Part shown: positions 6,762 through 13,067 of the stretch, in pieces | Layout of the letters: each line of letters begins with the position of its first letter | How positions within the stretch are numbered: the stretch's first letter is position 1 | DNA from: Actinobacillus sp. | GTDB lineage: Bacteria; Pseudomonadota; Gammaproteobacteria; Enterobacterales; Pasteurellaceae | Reading direction: 5' to 3' | Assembly: GCA_020026075.1 (NCBI GenBank) | Contig: JAHHQZ010000036.1 | Span: 1 to 17,992, forward strand | DNA: 17,992 nt | Made by a program: the position numbers and the translations under genes | Notes under the pieces: model-generated | Told to the model about the DNA's origin: nothing | Seen by the model: the letters and a program-made list of their open reading frames with translations, nothing else | The model's database searches: none

Positions 6762-7384
6762 TCCCCCGCCGCACCACTCGCCCGAAACGCAGGCTAACCC
6801 TTGCCCAAACGCAAGTGGTGCTATTAAACAAACCTTTTAACGTGCTGTGTCAATTTAGCCCAGACGGCAGCCACCGCACGTTAAAAGATCTCATTCAACT
6901 GCCACAAGTTTACCCTGCTGGGCGACTAGATTTAGACAGCGAAGGCTTGCTCATTCTCACCAACAACGGCGAACTACAGCACCGCCTAGCCAACCCTAAA
7001 TTCAAGTTTCCCAAACGCTACCTCGTGCAAGTGGAAGGCGTACCCAGCGATGCCGATCTCAACCCTTTGCGTCAAGGCGTAACTCTAAAAGACGGCAAAA
7101 CTTTGCCCATTTCAGCGGAGATCATCGCCGATCCCAATCTTTGGCAGCGAGATCCCCCCATCCGCCAACGCCAAAACATTCCCACCACTTGGCTCGCCTT
7201 AACCCTAAAAGAAGGCCGCAACCGCCAAGTGCGCCGAATGACCGCCCACATCGGCTACCCCACTCTACGCCTTGTCCGTGAAAAAATCGGCACGCTATCT
7301 ATCAAAAACCTAGCACCAGGTGAATGGCGCTTACTCACCGACAGCGAAAAACAACGATTGTTTGAAACGTTGAAATTGAAATAA
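6746..7384 (+). CDS. rluE: 23S rRNA pseudouridine synthase
   Basis: Predicted 212-residue pseudouridine synthase of the RsuA/RluE class, probably modifying U2457 of 23S rRNA. The catalytic motif AGRLDLDSEG places Asp at residue 62. Other matches to E. coli RluE are LFNKP-like LLNKPFNVL, YLVQVEG, NPPIR-like DPPIRQR, and the C-terminal EGRNRQVRRMTAH. There is no S4 domain, as in RluE. The chosen start is GTG at 6746, overlapping hldD by 16 bases with no clear Shine-Dalgarno site, so translation is probably coupled to hldD. No in-frame ATG is available before the conserved region. Confidence 0.9.
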   Translation: MAKPLIPRRTTRPKRRLTLAQTQVVLLNKPFNVLCQFSPDGSHRTLKDLIQLPQVYPAGRLDLDSEGLLILTNNGELQHRLANPKFKFPKRYLVQVEGVPSDADLNPLRQGVTLKDGKTLPISAEIIADPNLWQRDPPIRQRQNIPTTWLALTLKEGRNRQVRRMTAHIGYPTLRLVREKIGTLSIKNLAPGEWRLLTDSEKQRLFETLKLK

Positions 7385-7386
7385 GC

Positions 7387-7430
7387 TAGGCCGGAATTTT
7401 CACCAAAATTTTGATGAAAATTCCAGCCTA
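7387..7430. repeat. Full dyad copy of the dispersed repeat between rluE and rmuC
   Basis: The 14-nt arms TAGGCCGGAATTTT and AAAATTCCAGCCTA enclose CACC, AAAATTTT and GATG, giving a 44-bp dyad with one mismatch in the arms. It starts three bases after the rluE stop. Confidence 0.92.
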
Positions 7431-7451
7431 CCCATTTTCCTAAACTTTCAG

Positions 7452-7457
7452 TAAAAT
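7452..7457 (+). promoter_or_regulatory. Candidate -10 element of rmuC
   Basis: TAAAAT (5/6 match to TATAAT) lies immediately upstream of the LexA-like site. No good -35 element is seen at 16-18 bp, so this is tentative. The predicted transcription start falls within the LexA-like site. Confidence 0.3.
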
Positions 7458-7459
7458 AC

Positions 7460-7475
7460 CTGTTCAAATAACCAG
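7460..7475 (+). promoter_or_regulatory. Candidate LexA (SOS) box upstream of rmuC
   Basis: CTGTTCAAATAACCAG fits the CTG-N10-CAG frame of gammaproteobacterial LexA boxes and agrees with the E. coli consensus at 11 of 16 positions. In E. coli, rmuC (yigN) was reported as LexA-regulated, which makes the position persuasive. It lies 37 bp before the rmuC ATG. The 3' half overlaps the terminator-like hairpin at 7470-7497. Confidence 0.5.
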
Positions 7476-7497
7476 TAGCACTGGTTTTCTTTTTTTA
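7470..7497 (+). terminator. Intrinsic-terminator-like hairpin between rluE and rmuC
   Basis: AACCAGT, loop AGC, ACTGGTT forms a perfect 7-bp stem directly followed by TTCTTTTTTT. It could end the ygfB-rluE transcript. Because only 15 bp separate it from the rmuC start codon, any rmuC promoter must lie upstream, so the hairpin would be in the rmuC leader and could act as an attenuator. Confidence 0.55.
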
Positions 7498-7511
7498 TAA
7501 ATGGAGTTTTT

Positions 7512-9080
7512 ATGACGGAATTTTATATTTTGGCGGCGATAACGATGTTGCTTGCTGCTGGTTGTGTGGCGCTGTTTATGCGTCAGGGGAAAATTCAGGA
7601 AAATTTAGCATCGTTGCAACAGGCAAAAGATGCGTTACAGGGGGAAAATCAAGCCCTTGAAGGGCTGCGTATTCAGTATGAAAGTTACTGGCAGCACGCA
7701 CAATCGCAGTTGCAAAATGCACAGCAAACGCAAACTGAACTGAAACAAAACTTACAAACGGAGCAGTCCACAAATACGGCACTGCGTGAAGAAATCGCCG
7801 AGCTTAAAGGGGTTTTAGGTGCCGTACAAAGCCAAGTCGGTAGCCTAAACGGCGAACTTAGCACACGCCAGCAAGCCTTAAACGAATTGCAACAAGCTCA
7901 CACCGCCGCTTTACAAAAAAACACGGAACTGCAAACCGCTTTACAGGAAAAAACCGAACGTTTTGCTGCGCAAGAACAGCATTTCCAAGAAAGTAAACAG
8001 CAATTAAAACTGGAATTTCAAAACCTTGCGAACCAAATTTTTGAAGATAAATCCAAGCAATTTAAAGAAACCAATCAGGGCGCAGTACAAAGTTTATTGC
8101 AACCGTTCCGTGAACAGCTGGATCAATTCCAAGCCCGTGTAAACCATTTGCACGGCGAAAGCAGTAAAGAGAACGCCACGTTACAACAGGAAATTAAACA
8201 TATGCTAGCAATGGGCGTGAAAATGAACGAAGAGGCGAGCCAGCTCAGTGACGCTTTGCGTGGCAATAAAAAAGTGTTGGGCAACTGGGGCGAAATGCAA
8301 TTAGAGCAAGCCTTGCAAAGCGTGGGACTTGAACCAAACACCCATTACCATGCGCAACAACATTTTAAAGATGAAAAAAACGCCAGCAACTACCCTGATT
8401 TCATCATCAATGTGCCAGAGGGCAAGCAAATCATCATCGACAGCAAAATGTCGCTCAATGCCTATCAAAATGCGGTCAATGCCGAAGATGAAACCACCGC
8501 AAAAGTGGCGCTGGCGAGCCATTGCCAAGCCTTGCGCAACCACATTAAAAGTTTAAGCGAAAAAAATTACAGTGCCTTAGCAGGGCTGGATACGCCGAAT
8601 TTTGTGCTGATGTTCATTCCCCTTGAACCTGCCTTTATGGAGGCGTTGCGCTATGACTCAACCCTGTTTGATTACGGCTATCAACGCAACGTAATTATGG
8701 TTTCCCACACCACGCTAATGCCTGTCATTCAAACGGTTGCCAACCTGTGGCGCCTCGTTCGTACCAACGAAGAGGCAAAAGACATTAGCAAAAAAGCGGG
8801 CGATATTTTCAATCAATTCTGCACAATGTCCGAACGCCTTGCCAAACTCGGCACGCAAATGACGACCGCCTCAAAAACCTACAACGATGTGGTTACCGCC
8901 TTTTGCGGTCAGCAAGGAGTTTATCAAAAAGTCCGTGCCTTGCAGGATTTCTCCAACAGCGCCAACAAACAGCTCCCTGACCTAAAAGCCATCAGCACAC
9001 AGCCAGAATTTGAACGTCTACCGCAAACTGAACTAAGCAATCTCGACAAGCCAGATAGCTATCGCACCATTAAAATCTAA
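7512..9080 (+). CDS. rmuC: DNA recombination protein RmuC
   Basis: Predicted 522-residue protein that in E. coli limits inversion at short inverted repeats. An N-terminal membrane anchor (about residues 3-22, FYILAAITMLLAAGC) is followed by a long Gln- and Glu-rich coiled coil (about 25-190) and the conserved RmuC domain (about 200-480). Within it, YPDF (D296) followed by IIIDSK (D310, K312) fits a PD-(D/E)xK nuclease-type core. The family strings GNWGEMQLE and LMFIPLEPAF are present. It is longer than remembered E. coli RmuC (475), mainly in the coiled coil. TGGAG precedes the ATG. A LexA-like site upstream fits DNA-damage control. The gene converges with yfaE. Confidence 0.95.
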   Translation: MTEFYILAAITMLLAAGCVALFMRQGKIQENLASLQQAKDALQGENQALEGLRIQYESYWQHAQSQLQNAQQTQTELKQNLQTEQSTNTALREEIAELKGVLGAVQSQVGSLNGELSTRQQALNELQQAHTAALQKNTELQTALQEKTERFAAQEQHFQESKQQLKLEFQNLANQIFEDKSKQFKETNQGAVQSLLQPFREQLDQFQARVNHLHGESSKENATLQQEIKHMLAMGVKMNEEASQLSDALRGNKKVLGNWGEMQLEQALQSVGLEPNTHYHAQQHFKDEKNASNYPDFIINVPEGKQIIIDSKMSLNAYQNAVNAEDETTAKVALASHCQALRNHIKSLSEKNYSALAGLDTPNFVLMFIPLEPAFMEALRYDSTLFDYGYQRNVIMVSHTTLMPVIQTVANLWRLVRTNEEAKDISKKAGDIFNQFCTMSERLAKLGTQMTTASKTYNDVVTAFCGQQGVYQKVRALQDFSNSANKQLPDLKAISTQPEFERLPQTELSNLDKPDSYRTIKI

Positions 9081-9092
9081 TGTGCTAGGTCA

Positions 9093-9134
9093 AGGCCGGA
9101 ATATTTTGCAAAATTTTGTGAAATATTCCGACCT
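9093..9134. repeat. Full dyad copy of the dispersed repeat between convergent rmuC and yfaE
   Basis: Arms AGGCCGGAATATT and AATATTCCGACCT enclose TTGC, AAAATTTT and GTGA (42 bp, one arm mismatch). It is the only notable structure between two convergent genes, so it is a candidate bidirectional terminator, though neither side has a long T-tract. Confidence 0.92.
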
Positions 9135-9143
9135 GAGTTTTCT

Positions 9144-9431
9144 TTATAGGTCTAGCACGAGATCGGTTTCTACGGTGCAGCAGCAAGGGAGGATGTCGTC
9201 AGCGCGCAGGAATGCGAGCGGTTGGCTTTGGTAGCGGACACTGCCGTGAAGTAGGCGCACTCGGCAAGTGCCGCAGTAGCCTGCTCGGCATTGGTAAGGA
9301 ATGAAAACCTTATGCTGTGCCAGTGCGTCTAACAGCGAGCCACTAGCACAATCAAAGCGCCACGTTTGGGCGCTTTTTTCTAAGGTGATTTGCACGGTTT
9401 TGGGCGTGGGGTTTGACAAAATTTTTACCAA
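9144..9431 (-). CDS. yfaE: YfaE-like 2Fe-2S ferredoxin
   Basis: Small plant-type ferredoxin that in E. coli delivers electrons to assemble and repair the diferric-tyrosyl cofactor of NrdB. The cluster ligands are C48, C53 and C56 (YQCRAGYCGTC) plus one of C83-C85 in LPCCC, the string also found in E. coli YfaE. It follows nrdB by 14 bases, as expected for its partner. The start is uncertain: no ATG exists. The outer bound given is a TTG at 9431, inside a half dispersed repeat and close to the nrdB stop; a GTG at 9395 gives 83 residues and fits the E. coli length of 84 better. Neither has a good Shine-Dalgarno site. Function is firm, start is not. Confidence 0.88.
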   Translation of the reverse strand: MVKILSNPTPKTVQITLEKSAQTWRFDCASGSLLDALAQHKVFIPYQCRAGYCGTCRVRLLHGSVRYQSQPLAFLRADDILPCCCTVETDLVLDL

Positions 9432-9444
9432 AATTCCAGCGTAG
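9418..9444 (-). repeat. Half copy of the dispersed repeat between nrdB and yfaE
   Basis: On the plus strand AAAATTTT, TACC and AAAATTCCAGCGT follow the half-element order exactly. It fills the spacer between nrdB and yfaE and overlaps the longest possible yfaE reading frame. Confidence 0.85.
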
Positions 9445-9445
9445 G

Positions 9446-10576
9446 TTATAAGTCAAAATCGTCAAAATCGCTGGTGTCGACTTTGGCATCGATTTGTCCC
9501 ACGAGATAGGAACTCACTTCCACTTCTTGCGGTGCTACTTGCACGTTGTCTGACACAAGCCACGCATTGATCCAAGGAATAGGGTTAGAACGTGTGTCAA
9601 ACGGCATTGGTAAGCCCACTGCCTGCATACGAATGTTGGTGATGTATTCGATGTATTGTTTCAAAATTTCTTTGTTTAAACCGATCATTGAACCATCTTT
9701 AAACAAATAATCTGCCCATTCTCTTTCCTGCTCTGCCGCTGCTACAAAAAGATCATAGGCCTCTTGACGGCATTCAAGGGCAATTTGTGCCATTTCTGGG
9801 TCGTCCTGCCCTGCGGCCATAATGTTTAAAATATGCTGAGTTCCCGTTAAGTGCAAAGCCTCATCACGGGCGATAAATTTGATAATTTTTGCGTTGCCTT
9901 CCATTAGGCTGCGTTCGCCAAAGGCGAATGAACAGGCAAAAGACACATAAAAACGAATAGCCTCTAAGGCGTTGACGCTCATTAAACACAAATACAAACG
10001 GCGTTTCAGGCTGCGAATGTTTACGGTAATGCTTTCGCCGTCTACGTCATAGGTGCCTTCGCCAAACAGCTGGTAAAGCTGGCTGTCACGGATCAATTCA
10101 TCGTAGTAATGGGAAATATCTTTGGCACGCTTGATGATTTCTTCATTGGTTACAATATCATCAAACACCACAGAAGGATCATTGATAATATTACGAATAA
10201 TGTGCGTGTAAGAACGAGAGTGAATGGTTTCAGAGAATGTCCAAGTTTCAATCCACGTTTCCAATTCAGGAATCGACACTAAGGGCAACAGTGCCACATT
10301 TGGGCTACGCCCTTGAATGGAATCCAGCAAAGTTTGGTACTTTAAGTTGCTGATAAAAATGTGTTTTTCGTGGTCAGGCAACGCTTGATAGTCAATGCGA
10401 TCCTGCGATACATCGATTTCTTCTGGTCGCCAGAAAAAAGAAAGTTGTTTTTCGATGAGTTTTTCAAAGGTTTCGTATTTTTGCTGGTCGTAACGTGCCA
10501 CATTGACATTTTGACCGAAAAACATCGGCTCTTTGAGCTGATCATTTTTGTGTTGGGAGAAAGTGGTGTAAGCCAT
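9446..10576 (-). CDS. nrdB: Ribonucleoside-diphosphate reductase class Ia, beta subunit
   Basis: Predicted 376-residue small subunit carrying the diiron-tyrosyl radical cofactor that starts ribonucleotide reduction in the NrdA alpha subunit. Iron ligands are seen at D85, E116, H119, E205, E239 and H242, and the radical tyrosine at Y123 (numbers include Met1; E. coli mature numbering is one lower). The C-terminal tail ending SDFDDFDL, which docks into NrdA, is kept. Length equals E. coli NrdB. AAGGA lies six bases before the ATG. It lies 49 bases downstream of lptD; nrdA, normally just upstream, is absent here, while yfaE follows as usual. Confidence 0.97.
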   Translation of the reverse strand: MAYTTFSQHKNDQLKEPMFFGQNVNVARYDQQKYETFEKLIEKQLSFFWRPEEIDVSQDRIDYQALPDHEKHIFISNLKYQTLLDSIQGRSPNVALLPLVSIPELETWIETWTFSETIHSRSYTHIIRNIINDPSVVFDDIVTNEEIIKRAKDISHYYDELIRDSQLYQLFGEGTYDVDGESITVNIRSLKRRLYLCLMSVNALEAIRFYVSFACSFAFGERSLMEGNAKIIKFIARDEALHLTGTQHILNIMAAGQDDPEMAQIALECRQEAYDLFVAAAEQEREWADYLFKDGSMIGLNKEILKQYIEYITNIRMQAVGLPMPFDTRSNPIPWINAWLVSDNVQVAPQEVEVSSYLVGQIDAKVDTSDFDDFDL

Positions 10577-10597
10577 AGGTATCCTTCATTCTAAATA

Positions 10598-10622
10598 AAA
10601 TTCTGCAAAAAATTCCGGCCTG
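10598..10622 (-). repeat. Half copy of the dispersed repeat between lptD and nrdB
   Basis: On the plus strand AAAATTCT, about 4 nt, then AAAATTCCGGCCT match a half-element. It follows the lptD stop codon and precedes the nrdB ribosome binding site. A facing second arm is not recognisable. Confidence 0.75.
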
Positions 10623-10625
10623 CCA

Positions 10626-12884
10626 TTACAGGCTAAACGGTTGGGTGTATGGAATTTTCCCCTGTTCAAGTAGGCGATCCACACCCGTTTTGTGGGTGTT
10701 GTTAAAGCCGCCAAGTTCCACACGAATGCCGATATTGTGATCATATAACACTTCATTTGGTTGCTGGTCAGCACGCTGTTCAACGTAGCGGTTTACGCCG
10801 AGTGATACCGTCCAACAGCAATTGCTGTATTGCAAGCCGAAGAATTGATCCACTGGTTTTTTCAAGGCAAAATCGTGGTAATACTTGCCCACCAGCGCCC
10901 AATGGTTGCCCACCGTCCAAGCGGCGGTTAGCCCAAGTTGTTTAATGTCTTTGTTGTAGCCTGGTAATTCATTGCGGTTAATATAACGGTAAGCGAGCTG
11001 AACGAGATGATCAGGCTCTGGGCGATACTGCACGGCAACATTAGCACTGGATGCCCGTTTGTATTCGGCATCAAAATGATAATCCATTGCCAAATTCCAT
11101 TCATTATTGATGGCGTAATTGGCAAAAGCTTTCCAGTCGGTTGAGCCTTTGGTCGCTTTAACTTCATTGGCTACCGCTCTAGCGTCCGCTAGGTAGTATG
11201 TTTGTTCTAAGCCTGCATTAAAACGCTCCACGCCTGTGTTGTCGTAAAAGCGAGAAGTTAGCCCAGCTCGCAGTTGGTTTGCAGAAAGAATGCGGTCAAT
11301 ACCGTTGTAATCAGAGGATGAATCGTAGCCGAACTTGCCGCCGATGTCGCTTTGATCACGATACGGACGGTACAAATAGCCCACGGACGGCTCGATGGTT
11401 TGCGTAATGCCATTGGCGTAATCTTTCGCTAATAAGGTGCTAACATCCACTTTAAATTGTGGCATTACACGGTTGACTGTGCTTTTCACAGGTAGTGCGT
11501 TGTCGCCTTTGCCTGCTTTTTGCCAATAGCGTGTTAGCAATAAACTATTCTCAAATTTCACGCTACCGTAGCGGTTACTTAACGGTACGGTAAACGTAGG
11601 TTGACCGAAAGCACGCCACACGCTTGGTAGGTTTTTATCATCATTTTTGAAATGCACCACTTGCGAATACCAGTGAAAATCCAACCAAGGGGTGAGGCTA
11701 TCCATATAGTAGTTGTAGTCTAGGCGTGGCAAAGTTTTATACGGTGTATTGTGAGCCGTATCAAAAATTTGGAACTGCAACGCCGACAAACTAATGTTGT
11801 AATTTGGCTGGTTATACTGCAAAGACACTTCCTGATTAGCGTAGCCGTCTGTGCTTTGTCCGTATTGAGATTGGAAGTCGTCAAAATAGGTTGGATCGCT
11901 AACTTTGGTGTAGTCAATTCTCAAACGCCAATCGTACACAGGGTTGGCTTCGTGTTTTAAATACAACAAATGACGAGAATTGTCTTTGTATGCGAATTTT
12001 TCATCACGATCACGTTTCATATATTCGCCAGCTAACGTGGTATTACCCAGTGGCGAGAGTAGACGATATTCCCCCACACCTTGCCAGCCACGCTGCGACA
12101 TATATTTCGCCCAAATGGTAGCGTCCATATTCGGTGCAATGTTCCAATAAAACGGCTGGCTATACCAGTAACCATCACGTCCGCCGTGACCATAAGTCGG
12201 CATTAACAGCCCGCTACGGCGACGATCGCCCAAAGGGAATTGCAAATAGGGTGTATAAAAAACTGGCACGCCTGCAATGCGAAAACGTGCGTTCCACATT
12301 TCAGCGTATTCTTCTTTCACATACTGACGCATTTCCGTTGCGACAATACTCCAAGCGGCCTCGTTGGGTAAACAAGTACTGAATGTGGCATCACGCAACA
12401 GACGATAGTCAGGACGCACTTCAATTTGCTCCGCCGTGCCATTGCCTTGTCGCCCAACGAGCTGATACCAAGCGTCACTAATATCTGCCGACTGCTCCCC
12501 AAGACCAATAGTGGCACGCTTGCCCAACATTTGAATGAGATTATCCTGATAATCAAAACCGCCAGTCACTTGCACTTCACGCTGAATATCCGCTTTGCCG
12601 CCCACTTGATAGAAATTCGCCTCTTTTGCACTCAAGTAACGGTTACCTTGACGTACCTGCACATTGCCACGATAAGTGGCTTTGGTTTTGCCAGACACCG
12701 ATGCTTCATCAGCCTCCACATACACAGGCAAACGGTTTGGGTCGCCCGTTACGGGCGTTCCTTTAAAATGGGGGACTTGGGCAAGGCATTGCTCACGTAA
12801 ATCGGCATTCGCCATTGGTGCGTAACAAGCGACCAATACTACGCACGCAAGCACGGACAGTTGAGGTTTCGACATACAGGTCAT
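10626..12884 (-). CDS. lptD: LPS-assembly outer membrane protein LptD
   Basis: Predicted 752-residue outer membrane beta-barrel that, with LptE, inserts lipopolysaccharide into the outer leaflet. A signal peptide covers about residues 1-27, with likely cleavage after ANA. An OstA/LptA-like periplasmic domain (about 45-160) precedes the barrel. The four disulfide cysteines of the family are present: C33, C171 and the adjacent pair C689-C690 (in QYSNCCW), matching C31, C173, C724 and C725 of E. coli. The ATG at 12884 and a second one at 12875 are both possible; neither has a good Shine-Dalgarno site. It diverges from relA. The usual downstream neighbour surA is replaced by nrdB. Confidence 0.96.
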   Translation of the reverse strand: MTCMSKPQLSVLACVVLVACYAPMANADLREQCLAQVPHFKGTPVTGDPNRLPVYVEADEASVSGKTKATYRGNVQVRQGNRYLSAKEANFYQVGGKADIQREVQVTGGFDYQDNLIQMLGKRATIGLGEQSADISDAWYQLVGRQGNGTAEQIEVRPDYRLLRDATFSTCLPNEAAWSIVATEMRQYVKEEYAEMWNARFRIAGVPVFYTPYLQFPLGDRRRSGLLMPTYGHGGRDGYWYSQPFYWNIAPNMDATIWAKYMSQRGWQGVGEYRLLSPLGNTTLAGEYMKRDRDEKFAYKDNSRHLLYLKHEANPVYDWRLRIDYTKVSDPTYFDDFQSQYGQSTDGYANQEVSLQYNQPNYNISLSALQFQIFDTAHNTPYKTLPRLDYNYYMDSLTPWLDFHWYSQVVHFKNDDKNLPSVWRAFGQPTFTVPLSNRYGSVKFENSLLLTRYWQKAGKGDNALPVKSTVNRVMPQFKVDVSTLLAKDYANGITQTIEPSVGYLYRPYRDQSDIGGKFGYDSSSDYNGIDRILSANQLRAGLTSRFYDNTGVERFNAGLEQTYYLADARAVANEVKATKGSTDWKAFANYAINNEWNLAMDYHFDAEYKRASSANVAVQYRPEPDHLVQLAYRYINRNELPGYNKDIKQLGLTAAWTVGNHWALVGKYYHDFALKKPVDQFFGLQYSNCCWTVSLGVNRYVEQRADQQPNEVLYDHNIGIRVELGGFNNTHKTGVDRLLEQGKIPYTQPFSL

Positions 12885-12921
12885 TCTAAATTCAGTCTAA
12901 ATGCAGTGAAAAATAGGCAAA

Positions 12922-12927
12922 ATTATA
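12922..12927 (-). promoter_or_regulatory. Candidate -10 element of lptD
   Basis: A perfect TATAAT on the minus strand about 38 bases before the lptD ATG. No convincing -35 hexamer is found at 16-18 bp. The sequence is nearly symmetric (ATTATAAT), so it could also serve the plus strand. Confidence 0.35.
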
Positions 12928-12931
12928 ATGA

Positions 12932-12967
12932 AAATTTGCAAAAAAATCATAAAAAATTCCGGCGTAG
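12932..12967. repeat. Degenerate half copy of the dispersed repeat upstream of lptD
   Basis: The arm AAAATTCCGGCGT is intact at 12954-12966, but the inner 4+8 part is an A-rich stretch that fits the consensus poorly. It lies in the 183-bp lptD/relA divergent spacer. Confidence 0.6.
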
Positions 12968-12990
12968 ATTTTTCTCGTTGAATAAAAGAA

Positions 12991-13019
12991 AGGCTGGAAT
13001 ATTTTGCGAAATTTGGTAA
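12991..13019 (+). repeat. Half copy of the dispersed repeat upstream of relA
   Basis: AGGCTGGAATATT, TTGC, GAAATTTG form a good half-element about 50 bases before the relA ATG. With the preceding copy it makes an outward-facing pair 24 bases apart in the divergent spacer, the reverse of the usual dyad. Confidence 0.8.
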
Positions 13020-13067
13020 AAAGGGAGTTTATTTTTTCAGTCTGCATTCAACAAGAAGGAAATCGTT

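Noticed and set aside
10600..12600. Open frames on the plus strand opposite lptD and nrdB
   Set aside because: They lack start signals and any recognisable family, while the minus-strand genes are clear.
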